Assembly: GCA_030220185.1 (NCBI GenBank)
Contig: JASPKZ010003441.1
Coordinates: 989,523 to 1,053,522 of the forward strand
Length of the DNA: 64,000 nucleotides
Origin: Diploptera punctata
Lineage: Eukaryota; Arthropoda; Insecta; Blattodea; Blaberidae
Direction: 5' to 3'
The notes beneath the pieces were generated by a model. That model ran no database searches. It was given only the letters and a program-made list of their open reading frames with translations, and had not been told where the DNA came from. The position numbers and the translations under genes are program-made. Shown here piece after piece: positions 51,030-63,639 of this stretch (position 1 is its first letter; every line of letters begins with the position of its first letter).

Positions 51030-54000
51030 TAAAAATAACTTTACAAAATTCATAATCCCTGAAATATTAAAATTAATTTTCGAAATTCCTATTCAACACA
51101 CGACAAAAATTAATTAATTATTTATGGAAATTAAACTAATTAATGAATTAATTACTCTGCAAAGATTTCTGGTGGTTTCCTTAGCACTAAGTAAATACCG
51201 GTGTAGTCCCCGTTAGTTCCACCAGTAAACTCACATATTTACTCTATAATATTCCAAATTCAAAATTAAAATGAAGCACAATTTTCCAAATTTATAATTC
51301 CCTCAAAATATTAAAATTTAATTTTCAAAGTTCCTATTTGACACTCCATAAAAGAAAAATTAATATTTAAAAAAGTAATCTAAATAATCATTGATTCTAC
51401 TCTGTAAAAGTTATCTGGTGGTTTCTTTACATCTAATGTAGGTCTAAATAACACAGTTGTACCTCGTAGTTCCACCAAAAAACTCACATATTCACCCAAG
51501 TAAATATTCCAATATTAAAACTAAAATGAGGGCTAACTTAAAAAAATTCAACAATTGTTAAAAATTATCATTCAAACTCCATATTTGTCATCTCGATAGA
51601 ACAAAATTAAATAATTGTTTAAGAGAATTAAAGTAGGCAAATAATTATTTGAACTACTCTGCTCAGGATTCTGGAGGCTTCCTTGCGGGCTAAGGTCAAA
51701 ATACGGAGTAGTCCCACTAAGCTTTTAATACCATGTATAACTATAGATATACCTATGAATATTCCAAAAAGCAAAAATTACAATCTTTCCAAATTTATAA
51801 TACCCTCAAATGTTAAAATTAATTTTCAAAATTCCTATCGACACTCGTTAAAACAGCACTAATTAATTATTTTATTAAATGAAACTAAATACGTTTTTTA
51901 ACTATTCTGCAAAGGTTTTTGGTGATATCTTTAGTGCTATATAAATTCCAGAGTAGTCCCCCGTAGTTCTACCAGTAAACTCACATATTTTCCCTATCAA
52001 TATTCCACATTCATTACTAAAACGAGGGATAACTTTTCCAAATTTATAATTCCTTCAAATGTTAAAATGAATTTTCAAAATTCCTGTCGACACTCGATAA
52101 AACAAAATTAATTAATTATTTTAAACTGATTACACTAAATATTTTTTTTAACTATTCTGCAAAGATTTCTAGTGATTCCTTTAGTGCTATATAAATTCCA
52201 GAGTAGTCCCCCTTAGTTCCGCCAGTAAATGCACATATTTGTGTCCTATAAATATTCCACATTCTTAACTAAAGAAAGGGATAACGTTTCCAAATGTATA
52301 ATTCTCTCAAATCTTAAAATTAATTTTCAAGATTCTTATTTGACACTCGATAAAATAATATTAATCAATTATTTAAGATAGTTAAAATAATTCAATTATT
52401 GAACACTGCTATTTTTTGGTGTTTTCCTTAGTGATAATGTAAACACTGGAGTAGTTCCCTTAGCTCCACCAGTAAAACTCAAATATTTAACTTATAAACG
52501 TCCAAAATTAAATGTGGGATAACTTTCCAAATTTATAATCCCTCAAATAATAAAATTGATTTTAAAAATACCTATCGGCACCCGATAAAGAAAATGATTG
52601 ATTTATTCTGATAAATTAAACTACGTACTCTGCAAAGGTTTCTGGTGTTTTCTTTAGTGCTAAAGTAGTTTCCGGAGTAGTCCCTCTTGCTTCCACTAGT
52701 TAACTCACATATTTACCGTACAAATATTCCAAAATCTATACTAAAACGAGGCATACGTTTTCCATTTATAATTCTCTGAAATGTTAAAATTAGCTTTCTA
52801 AATTCCTGTTCGACACTCAATAAAACATAATTAATTAATTATTCTAAAAAATTTAACAAATTAATTATTATACTACAATAAGTAATTTCCAGGTGATTAC
52901 CTTAGTGCTAAGGTATAAACCGGAATATTCCCCCATAGTTCCAGCAATAAACTCACATATTTACCCTATAAATATACCACAAACTAAAAATTAAAACTGG
53001 GGATAATTTGCACATTTATAATTCCCTCAAATATTAAAATTAATTTTCAAAAATTTCTATCAACACACTATAAGATGAATTAATTAAATGCTTAAAAAAA
53101 TAAACTAAAATCATTATTAAAATAATCTCCTAAGGTTGGTTTCCTTAGCGCTGAGGAAAATTCCGGAGTAGTCACCCTACATCCACCAGCACATTCCCGT
53201 ATTTACCCTATAAATATTCCACACTCAAAACTAAAATAAGGGATAACTTTTCCAGATTTATAATTCTTTCAAATATTAAAATTATGTTTCTATTCGACAC
53301 TCGATAAAACACATATATTGATTACTTTAAAACATTAAACATAATTAATTATTGAATTACTCTTCTAATGTTTATGGTGCTTTCCTTAGCGGTAAGGTAT
53401 ATTCCGGAGAAGTCCCCTTACCTCTAGCAGTAAACACACATATTTACCCTATAAATATTCCACATTCAAAACTAAAATAAGGGATAACTTTTCCAGATTT
53501 ATAATTCTTTCAAATATTGAAATTATGTTTCTATTCGACACTTGATAAAATGCATATATTGATTACTTTAAAACATTAAACATAATTAATTATTGAATTA
53601 CTCTTCTAATGTTTATGGTGCTTTCCTTAGCGGTAAGGTATATTCCGGAGAAGTCCCCTAACCTCTAGCAGTAAACACACATATTTACCTTATAAATATT
53701 CTACATTCGAAAGTAAAACGAACGATAATTTTTCCTAATTTATAATTCCCTTATATGTTAAAATTAACTTTAAAATTCCTATTCGATACTAGATAAAACA
53801 ACATTAATCATTCATAAAAAATTAATCTAAATTAAGTATTGAACTATTCTTCAAAGGTTTGTTTAGCGCTAAAGAACTTTCCGGAGTAGTTCCACTAGAT
53901 TATCTCACATATTTACCCTATAAATATTCCAAAATCAAAACAAAAAGAGGAATAACTTTTCAAAATTTATAATTCCCTCGAGTATTAAAATTAACTTTCA

Positions 54001-56530
54001 AAATTCTTATTTGACTATTGATAAAACAACATTAATTACTTATTAAAAAATAAACAAAATAATTATTGAACTAGTATGCTATTTTTCCTGGTGGTTACCT
54101 TAGCGCTAAGGTAAATACCGGAGTAGTCCCCCTTAGTTCCAGCAGTAAATTCACATATGAAATCTATACATATCACAAATTCAAAACTAAAACGATGGAT
54201 GAATTTTACAAATTTATAATTCCCTCATATATTAAAAGTAATTTTGAAAATTCCTATCAATACTCTATAAAACAAAATTAATTAATTATTTAAGAAATAA
54301 ACTAAATTAAATTATTGAAATACTCTGCTAAGGTGTCTGGTGGTTTCCTTAGCATCAAGGTAAATTCCGGAGTGGTCCCGCTTAAAAACACCAGTAAAAT
54401 GCCATAATTACCCTATAAATATTCCACAACCAAAACTAAAACAAGGAATTACTTTTCCAAATTTATAATTCTCTGAAATGTTAAAATTAATTTCAAATTT
54501 CCTATTCAACATTCGATAAAACAAGATTGATTAATTATTTAAAAAAATCAAAATTAATCGCTGAATTTATTTGCTAAGGTTTTCTGGTGGTATCCTTTGC
54601 CCTAAAGTAAATTCCGGAGAAGTCACTCTAAGTCCAGCAGGAAACTCACGTATTTACGCTATAAATGTTCCAAATTCAAAATTAAAACGAGACATAACTT
54701 TTCCAAATTTTTAATTCCGTTAAATGTTAAAAATAACTTTAAAATTCCTATTCGACATTCGAGAAAAACATCAATTAATTATTTTAAAAATTAAACTAAA
54801 TTAATTATTGGTCTACTCTGCTAAGGTTTCTGGTGGTTTCCTTAGAGCTAAGGTAAATAACGATGTAGACCCCATTAGTTCCACCAGTAAACTCACATAT
54901 TTACGCTATAATTATCCCAAATTCAAAACTAAAATGAGGAATAACTTTTGAAAATTTGAATTCCTCAAACATTAAAATTAATTTTCAAAATTCCTATCGA
55001 CACTTTATGAATGAACATTAATTACTTGTTTCAATAAATTAAACTAAATTGATTATTGAACTACTCAACAAAGAGTAGTGGTTTCCTAAGCGCTAAGGTA
55101 ATACCTGAGTAGTGCCCCTTAGTTCCATCAGTAAACTCAGATTTTTACCCTATAAATGTTGCAAATCCAAAACTAAATCGAGGGATAAATTTAGCAAATG
55201 TATAATTCCCACAATTATTAATTTAATTTTCAAAATTCCTATCATCACTCTATAATAATAATTGATTATTTTAAAGAATAAACTAAATTATTTTTTTAAC
55301 TACTCTGCAAAAAATCTGGCAGGTTCTTTAAGCGCTAATGTACATGCCGGCGTAGTCACTCTCAGTTCCACCAGTAAATTCCAAATGTACCCTATAAATA
55401 TTCCAAATTCTAATCTAAAACGAGAGATAACTTTTTGAAATTTATATTTCCCTCAAATGTTAAAATTAACTTTCAATATTCCTATTCAACACCCGATAAG
55501 ACAACATTAATTAATCATTTAAAAAAATTAAACTTAATTAATTATTGAACAAACTGCTAAGATTTGTGGTTTCCTTAGTGCGAAGGTAAATTCTGGAGAA
55601 GTCCCCCTTCGTTCCACCAGTAAACCCACATATTTACCCTATAAATCTTCCAAAACAAGTAAAATTAATTATTATAAAATTTTAACTAAATTAATTATTG
55701 AACTACTCTGCTAAGGTTCTGGTAGTTTCCTTAGCTCCAAGGTGAATACTGAAGTAATCCCCCCTTAGTTCCACCAGTAAATTCCTATATTTACCCTTTA
55801 AATATTCAAAATACAAACAAAAATGAGGGATAACTTTTCCAATTTTATAATTCATCATATTTTAAAATTAATTTTCAAAATTCCTATCGACGTTCGATAT
55901 TCATTAATTAATTATTTTACTAAATTAAACTAAATAAATTATTGAATGACCTACAAAGGTTTCTGATGGTTTCCTTAGCACTAAGGTAATTTCCGGAGTA
56001 GTCCCCCTTAGTTCTAACAATAAACTCACGTATTTACCCTATAAGTGTTCTGAAATCAAAACAAAATGAGGGATAACTTTTCCAGATTTGTAATTCCCTT
56101 AAATATTAAAATTAACTTAAAAATTCTTATTCGACACTCGATAAAACAACATTAATTAATTATTAAAACAATTAATCTAAATTAAACATTGAACTACTCT
56201 GCAACGGTTTCTAGTGGTTTCTTTAACGTTTAAGAAATTTCCGGAATAGTCCCCCTTAGTTCCACTAGATTCTCTCATATATTTACCCTATAAATATTCC
56301 AAAATCAAAACTAAAACGAGGGATAACTTTTCCAAATTTATAATTCCCTCGAATGTTAAAATTAACTTTCAAAATTCCTAATGGACACCGATAAAACAAA
56401 ATTAAATAATTATTTAAGAAAATAAATCTCTATTAATTATTGAACTACTCTGCTAAATGTCTGGTGTTTCTTAGCGTTAAGATAAATACTGGAGTAACCC
56501 CACTTAGTTTCACCAGTAGAGTCAAATTCC
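51030..56530. repeat. satellite-240, about 23 tandem monomers
   Basis: Monomers of about 240 bp (mean spacing of the core from 51180 to 56460 over 22 intervals) with the order: TTTCTGGTGGTTTCCTTAGC, GCTAAGGTAAATTCCGGAGT, AGTCCCCCTTAGTTCCACCA, GTAAACTCACATATTTACCC, TATAAATATTCCAAATTC, AAAACGAGGGATAACTTTTC, AATTTATAATTCCCTC, a TTAATTAATTATT spacer. The core contains the palindrome CTTAGCGCTAAG. Most monomers are diverged; one (about 55565-55720) is short (about 155 bp). ORFs inside are meaningless. Confidence 0.9.
53150..53700. repeat. two nearly identical satellite-240 monomers
   Basis: The unit around 53372 and the unit around 53617 (245 bp apart) share almost every base, including AATGTTTATGGTGCTTTCC, GCGGTAAGGTATATTCCGG and CCTCTAGCAGTAAACACAC, whereas neighbours differ widely. 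Confidence 0.85.
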
Positions 56531-56929
56531 TCATTAATCCACCAATAGCCAGGAAAAGGAAAGAAGATTGGAAGATTTCATTTCTACTTCGGAACGACAG
56601 CTGCAGCCTTTTTACCACATCAGCATGCAAGCTTCAAACGGTGGACCTCATACAGCACATCAATAAAAATTTTACGATGTCCAAATCTAACAAAATTTTT
56701 CTAAGTCCCTCACTTCTAACTGAGAACCCTAGGACAGGACTTTATATGGGGTTCATTTGCCTCAATTCACCTCATCCGAGGCTCATTTGATTAGCTACTC
56801 TTCGTCGCTATTTTGACTTATAGGAGTGTCCTAACTACACATTACCACTCAAATATTAATCATTTATTAATAATCTATATCATCAATCAAATTTACAACT
56901 AACACTTCGGTCCACGAGAATAAATATAA
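56531..56929. other. spacer between two satellites
   Basis: Unique-looking sequence; an ORF of 116 codons starts in the satellite (56440) and has no recognisable domain. Confidence 0.4.
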
Positions 56930-59372
56930 TTATACAAACATATTCCTTATTAGGTATCACAGAGTCATATAATTGTAGAAGCATTATTAATAATTATTAC
57001 GTATCACAGTGTCATATATTGTACAAACATATACTTATTTGGTATCACAGTGTCATATAATTGTACAAAACATATACCTTATTTGGTATCACAGTTGGTC
57101 ATATAATTGTACAAACATATACCATATTAGGTATCATGTTCTCCGTAAATAGAACATTTTTGGGTTCGATTTTTAGGTTTTGTACCTAAAATCGATGTCA
57201 TGGACAGAATTGCCCCGAAAGTGTCTGTACTAGAGGGTCGGAAAGGCAGTTCCTCCTTAACTTATTCTTTTTCTCTAAGATTCTTGCTCATTAAAACGTA
57301 TGTGCTTTGGTGTGGCGACAGACAGATGCGAATAGTACCACATACCAAAGAACATAAAAACATGAACGATATAGCAAAGATTAATATAATCAGTATAATT
57401 GTACAAACATATACCTTATTAGGTATCATGTGTCATATTAATTGTACAAATATATACCCTTATTAGGTATCACGGTGTCATATATTGTACAAACATATAC
57501 CTTATTGGTATCACAGTTCATATAATTGTAAAAACATATACCTTATTAGGTATTCATGGTGTCATATAATTGTACAAACTATACCTTATTTGGTATAACA
57601 GTGTTCATATAATTGTACAAACATACACCTTATTAGGTATTACGGTGCATATAATTGTACAAACATATACGTTATTTGGTGTCGATGTCATATAATTGTA
57701 TAACACATATACCTTATTAGGTATCATGGTGTCATATAATGTCCAAATATATACCTTATTGGTATCACGTTGTCATATAATTGTACCAACATATTACCTT
57801 ATTTGGTATCACAGTGTCATATAATTGTACAAACATTACCTATTAGGTATCATGGTGTTATAAATGTACCAAACATATACCTTATTTGGTATAACAGTGT
57901 CATATAATTGTACAAACATACACCTTATTAGGTATCATGGTGTCATATAATTGTACAAACATATACGTTATTTGGTATCACAGTGTCATATAATTGTACA
58001 AACATATACCTTTATTAGGTATCATGGGTGTAATATAATTGTACAAACATATACCTTATTTGGTATCACAGTGTCATATAATTGTACAAACAGATACCTT
58101 ATTTGGTATCACAGTGTCATATAATTGTACAAACATATACCTTATTTGGTATCACAGTGTCATATAATTGTACAAACATATACCATATTAGGTATCATGG
58201 TGTCATATAATTGTACAAACATATACCTTATTAGGTATCATGGTGTCATATAATTGTACAAATATATACCTTATTAGGTATCACGGTTGTCTATAATTGT
58301 ACAAAACATTACCTATTAGGTATCACGGTCATATAATTGACAAGCATCTACCTTATTAGGTATCACGGTGACATATAATTGTACAAACATATCCCTTATT
58401 TGTATCATGGTGTCATCTAATTGTACAAACATATACCATATTAGGTATCATGGTGTCATATAATTGTACAAACATATACCTTGTTAGGTAACACGGAGTC
58501 ATATAATTATACAAACATATACCTTATTAGGTATCACGGTGTCATAATTGTACAAGTATATACCTTGTTAGGTAACACGGTGTCATATAATTGTACAAAC
58601 ATATACCTTATTAGGTATCACGGTGTCATAATTGTACAAGTATATACCTTGTTAGGTAACACGGTGTCATATAATTGTACAATATATACCTATCACGGTG
58701 TCTATATTTGTACAAACATATACCTTTTAGGTATCACGGAGTGCATATAATTGTACAAGCATATACCTGATTAGGTATCACGGTGGACATATAATTGTAC
58801 AAACATATACCTTATTTGGTATCATGGTGTCATCTAATGTACAAAATATACCATATTAGGTATCACGGTGTTTGTCATAATTGTTACAAACATATACCTT
58901 GTTAGGTAACACGGAGTCATATAATTATACAAACATATACCTTATTAGGTATCACGGTGTCATAATTGTACAAATATATACCTTGTTAGGTAACACGGTG
59001 TCATATAATTGTACAAATATATACCTTATTAGGTATCACGGTGTCATATAATTGTACAAACATATACCTTATTAGGTATCACGGAGTCATATAATTGTAC
59101 AAGCATATACCTTATTAGGTATCACGGTGACATATAATTGTACAAACATATACCTTATTTGGTATCATGGTGTCATCTAATTGTACAAACATATACCATA
59201 TTAGGTATCACTGGTGTCATATAATTGTACAAACATATACCTTGTTAGGTAACACGGAGTCATATAATTATACAAACATATACCTTATTAGGTATCACGG
59301 TGTCATAATTGTACAAGTATATACCTTGTTAGGTAACACGGTGTCATATAATTGTACAAACATATACCTTAT
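56930..59372. repeat. 43-bp satellite, about 50 units
   Basis: Unit of 43 bp: CATATAATTGTACAAACATA then TACCTTATTAGGTATCACGG TGT. ATACC...GGTAT and TTGTACAA are internal inverted repeats. Variants (CACAG, CATGG, CACGG; TTATTTGG or TTGTTAGG) form blocks, and higher-order repeats are evident (for example 58480-58680 resembles 59235-59370). Interrupted by 57137-57395. Confidence 0.95.
57137..57395. other. non-satellite segment inside the 43-bp array
   Basis: About 260 bp with GTTCTCCGTAAATAGAACAT (a short hairpin), TTTTAGGTTTTGTACCTAAA (another) and an 88-codon ORF without motifs. No target duplication or second copy seen. Confidence 0.6.
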
Positions 59373-59655
59373 TAGGCAACACAGATTCAACAGCATCGGA
59401 GCCTTGTATAGCTGCCTATCATCAGCCATGGGGCCAATGATTCAAACACTGTTGCAAACATATTAACTTACTGTTGCCTTGCCAATTCACATTAAATTAA
59501 TTTTGGGGTTAACAGACTCATTCTTCATCCCCTCCTCAGTTTCTCCTGAAGCTGACAGGCAACACAGTAGCAGCTATAATAAAAAACACCGCATTCTGTG
59601 TTGTCCATCTTATTTTTCTTGACTTTTTGATCACGTGTCACGGTTTGTAGAGTAA
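59373..59655. other. satellite edge and anonymous sequence
   Basis: AGGCAACACAG occurs at 59374-59384 and 59557-59567; it could be a target duplication around a 170-bp insertion at the array edge or chance. No coding motif. Confidence 0.35.
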
Positions 59656-59890
59656 TGTCTGGAGTATAAATAGGTTACCCTGATTCCCAAGGGGATTAAA
59701 TATCGGGATCCCTGATGTGCCGTGGAACTAGAGCAACTGTTAGTAGGTAAGTACTTATAAATGCTCATTTTTCTAATTCCAATATCATGAATTAGATTAC
59801 AATATTCTTATTATATTATGTAACTGTATTTCAGGCAGAATTGAATGCACGGCACAACTGCAAGTCCTCAGATGCCATGGAACCATCAGG
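59656..59890 (+). other. possible promoter and first two exons (weak)
   Basis: TATAAATA at about 59665, a consensus donor TAG|GTAAGT at about 59745, then CTGTATTTCAG|GCAG acceptor at about 59835 and an ATG-containing stretch ending CCATCAG|GTAC at about 59890. From the ATG at about 59846 it would read MHGTTASPQMPWNHQ. No homology recognised; splice motifs are common by chance in 60 kb. Confidence 0.2.
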
Positions 59891-60219
59891 TACTATTTCA
59901 CTACAAAACATTATAAAAGTAAATTTATATTGTAATTTATAATATATTTGAGAATCTGGCATATGTTTAAAAAATATCATGTCATATCATATTGGTACAG
60001 ATTAAGTGCATTGTTTACATTCAAGTTTCGCTGATTCTTTGTGCAGACACTCATCTTGGACATTTTTTTTTCTCTCAGCTATAAGACTTGGACACAGCGT
60101 TGTGAAAATGTTGTTAATTTTATGTTTGTCATATATCTTAACTAAACGTTAACCATTTTTAAGCCAAACAATATTGCTTTATGTAGAATAATGGTTTTTT
60201 ATTTACTTCTCCAAATTTA

Positions 60220-60990
60220 ACCATGTTACACCGTCCCTGGAAAAATTATCATGGCTTCGCCTAAGAGATCGTAGGACTGTCCATTCCCTATCCCTTCTTT
60301 ATAAAATATTTCACACATCATCACCTAACTATCTACCAGGCCGCTTTATTAGACTCTCTGACACACATAATTTAGATATTCGATCCCATCAGCACATTGT
60401 CTTTTAGATCCTTCCTCATCACACTTGTGTATTATTTACTATCTCTTACAGTTTTACTTGCCAGAACATAGAATTCCCTTCCGCCTTAAGTCAGAGACTG
60501 TCAAACTATAGCATTGTTCAAAAACAAACTAAAGAGTTATTTAATAACAAACTAACTTATACACCTCGTTCTTTTAAGAGTTAATTTATTTTATTGAAAA
60601 TAGTATTAAGATTAACAGATATTTTCATTTGTTTTAATATTATTGCACAACCAACAAATTAGTTTTCTATATCTCATCATTTTTCTTTTTTTTATGTACA
60701 CTGGATAAGGACAGTCTACCAAACAATTTAATTTACCTTGCTTGTACATATTTTCTCATTAGCTTTAAGTTTTAATTTAATTATCAATAACATTAATGTA
60801 TTATCGATCTTAATCTTATAGATATTATCTTATTGATCAAATCTTCATTTAGTATTTAATATTAGAGTTAGTTGTGAATGCTATGTTGCTATATTGTAAT
60901 ATAACATATACAGAGTATTTGTCCTGGTGAGTGGAAGAGAAGGCAACTAGACCTTAACTTCACTAGGCTAAATAAATAAATAATTGTAAT
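60220..60990 (+). pseudogene. LINE-F ORF2 C-terminus and 3' UTR
   Basis: Fragments in shifting frames: SLRDRRTVHSLSLLYKIFHT, SSPNYLPGRFIRLSD, THNLDIRSHQHI, then NSLP-like and ALFKNKLKSYL-like peptides, matching the post-RT end of CR1/Jockey-type LINEs ('L..RR....l.l.yki.h....p.yl'). The 3' UTR ends GTGGAAGAGAAGGCAACTAG, ACCTTAACTTCACTAGGC and AAATAAATAAATAA, the same terminus as at 34.7 kb. Confidence 0.7.
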
Positions 60991-61750
60991 TCCAGAAAAT
61001 CTCTCATTTTGAAGTATCACAGTATCACATGTGTAGATTTGTCGTTTGTAATTATTTAATTGGAGGATGAAGGCGGTTGTACTACTACATTTGTCTGACA
61101 ACCCTATGGGATTTTCTCAGAGGTAAATCGATGTCTGATGACAAAAAGAAACTGTAAATCGACAGTTGTACACAGAAATTAGACTCCGTGTAATAAATTT
61201 ACTTCCTTCAAGAAATGTTCAATTTAATTTAAAATCAACCAAAACGTGAATTTGTTTAAAGTTGTGTTTTCTTGAGCAATAGACAACTTCCTGCCCATAT
61301 TAATTTTAAACCCTAACTGCAATTTTCCAAGATTACAATTCCATCGACGAAATTTCTGGATAAAAATTTAAACATTAAAATACAATCATTAAAATTTACT
61401 TGTGCTCTGCCAAGCTATATGTATGGCGTTAAGTCAAGGAATCCGAAATTTAAAAATCCCAAAAAAAATTATTTTTTTGTATAATTTGTATTGATATGCA
61501 ATCAATATTATTGACAGAAATAGTTATTTTTCTTCGACAACTTTATATTTGCATAGAGGGTGGATTAAACTCTTTATGAATTGTTTTGAATATCCTTGAT
61601 TTGAATCTCATTGATATGTATTATAATTAAATTATTTTGAAATTGAGCAATGCAAGGTACCAGGTGGCAGTGAAGACCGAGTTTTTGCTACATCTCGTAA
61701 TAATGGAGAAAAAAAAATATATATATAAGGAACATAAATGTTTGTATTAG
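60991..61750. other. no recognisable gene
   Basis: AT-rich, nothing recognised. Confidence 0.4.
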
Positions 61751-61753
61751 ATT

Positions 61754-61824
61754 TGCCCGGTGGTGTAATGGATAGCACGCTGGAGTACCAATCCAGAATT
61801 CCGGGTTCAAATCCCGTCCAGGCA
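61754..61824 (+). tRNA. tRNA-like sequence (probable SINE-5 head)
   Basis: Acceptor TGCCCGG/CCAGGCA pairs with one mismatch, D-arm GTG...CAC, anticodon arm CTGGA-GTACCAA-TCCAG giving ACC (Gly if read literally), T-arm CGGG-TTCAAAT-CCCG. Position 32 is G and ACC is not the usual eukaryotic Gly anticodon, so a functional tRNA is doubtful. A and B boxes are intact. Confidence 0.5.
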
Positions 61825-62320
61825 TATATCCAAAAATTAAAAAAATACGTAACCATTGGATAGTTATTGGATTGAATATCAGAAATTCCCTCAGGGGTCC
61901 TCATCTAGGGGATATGTGGATGGCGACCACAAGGTGCCCAAGCTGTGCAAAACATTTCTTCCACTTACTTGTGTTTTGCACTCTTTTAACTTTACTATCT
62001 AACCTCTCTTGGTTAACACTTGTTTTTTTCAACTCTGACGCTATTAGGGCATCCGAGGGCTAGGGAGTCTTTCCTTTCTTCCATTTCTTCTTTCCTTTAT
62101 TTTCTTTTCTTCTCCAGAAAAGCCTGACCAGAGGCTATAAGATGGCAGCCCCATCACTGGTCTTGCCTTCCTTTGGCCAGCAACCAATCGAAGGGACTAT
62201 TATTATGCTTTCAAGTCTTATACGAGAATTTCCCAGAAGGATCAAAACACTGGAGGGAAAATTTTCTATAGGATCGTAACAGGCCTTGGCCTAATACTTG
62301 GAAGGAAGAAGAAGAAGAAA
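61754..62320 (+). mobile_element. SINE-5, long copy (inferred)
   Basis: The tRNA-like head at 61754 is followed by about 350 bp of unmatched sequence, then by the segment 62170-62320, which recurs inverted at 13694-13837 and ends in GGAAGGAAGAAGAAGAAG. Joining head and tail into one element is inference; only the last 150 bp are shown to be repeated. Confidence 0.55.
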
Positions 62321-62570
62321 TATCTTTTTTTAATTGATAAGTTTATTTTCTTATCCAAAATAGCGGATTTCCTATATCAAATGACAAGATTTTAAAATGT
62401 TTCGAAACCTTTTCAATAGTTCTAAAATAAAAAGTTTGACATTTAGTTTATATTTTCAACAATATTCTTTTTTTTTTTTTCAAAATCAAATACATTAAAA
62501 TTGGCATCGGGTGCAAATCGATAATATATTTGTGAAGTATTTTATTAAGTCATCCACGTTTGTATATAGT

Positions 62571-62606
<36 letters not shown>

Positions 62607-63084
62607 ATTATTTTTCAAAATTAAAGTTTGTTTTTTTACACAATGTTTGTTTTGCACCCAGTTCAGTCAGATTGCGGTTAAAAGTGTTACCATGGTTCCT
62701 CCAATGGACTGAGCAAGTAGAGTAGAGTCTTATGCAAGTTTATGAACATTTGTGGAAGACTGTTTTTCACAAAAATCTCAACATTTTAATAAGCACAAAA
62801 ACTGCAAAGGGCAGAAAATGAAAAGTCTCACTCTCCTCGCAATAAGACTTACAATATCAACTCCAATCAATTCACAACTCTAATTGCAATAGAGGTCTTC
62901 AGAATGGCGCGTGAGTAGTTCAATTCCAAGTTTCAAAAGTGAAGAATGTGAGGGACAGGGTACATGGACAAGTGAATCGGTAAAGGGGGATTAATTATTT
63001 TTTTGAAATGTAAATAACACTTCAGACTCTTGATATCACAACTCCTTTCAGAAACGTTAACTGAACATATACCAGTTATATATA
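62321..63084. other. no recognisable gene; (AT)n at 62575-62604
   Basis: AT-rich with a 30-bp (AT)n microsatellite and no coding motif. Confidence 0.5.
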
Positions 63085-63235
63085 TGGATGTGAAACATGG
63101 ACTCTTACTTTAAGGAGGAAAAGGAGATTACATGAGTATTTGAGAATAAAGTACTTAGGAAAAATGTTGGACCAAAGAGAGATGAACAGACATGAATGGA
63201 GAAGACTACATAAAAACAGACAATAGGACATTTTC
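63085..63235 (+). pseudogene. LINE-B ORF2 C-terminal fragment
   Basis: Plus-strand ATATGGATGTGAAACATGG, ACTCTTACTTTAAGGAGGAA, GTACTTAGGAAAAATGTTGG, ACCAAAGAGAGATGAACAGA correspond to YECETWTLTLREERR and KVLRKMFGPKRDEQT of LINE-B at 18.3-18.5 kb. Confidence 0.8.
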
Positions 63236-63639
63236 TTCTTTCAATCCCAAATCTTGATTGTTACAACAAAACAACTTTCAGAGGGTGAGTTCCAACTAAT
63301 AGGCTTGCTAACCTTGACAAATTCATGGGGTGAATAAACTTAGAAATATCCAAATTTCAAAAAAGCCCAAGTTACACGCGGGCCCAAAATACACGGTTGT
63401 CCCCTATTATGTATTTTTTTCCCTTGCAGCCCGTCATCCCAGGAAAGAAAGTACGGGGTAAGTTAACTTACATCCCGGATTGCTTGTCAATACAAAACAA
63501 CATAATAGTATAGTACCAAAGCTTGTGTAGGGAAAAAATCAAACAAGCAAATGTAATAGCATAACTTAGAAGAATCATGTGTGCGACAAATGGGATTCCA
63601 GGAGCGCAGTTCAGATTAGTGTAACCTGTTTCATGTTTT

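Noticed and set aside
56930..59372. CRISPR-like regular repeats
   Set aside because: Repeats are contiguous 43-bp units without unique spacers, in a clearly eukaryotic context; it is a satellite.
58481..59466. ORFs of 89 and 99 codons in the 43-bp satellite
   Set aside because: Periodic peptide produced by the satellite; no start context or domain.
61754..61824. Functional tRNA-Gly(ACC)
   Set aside because: Mismatched acceptor pair, G at position 32 and an unusual anticodon; more likely a SINE head.
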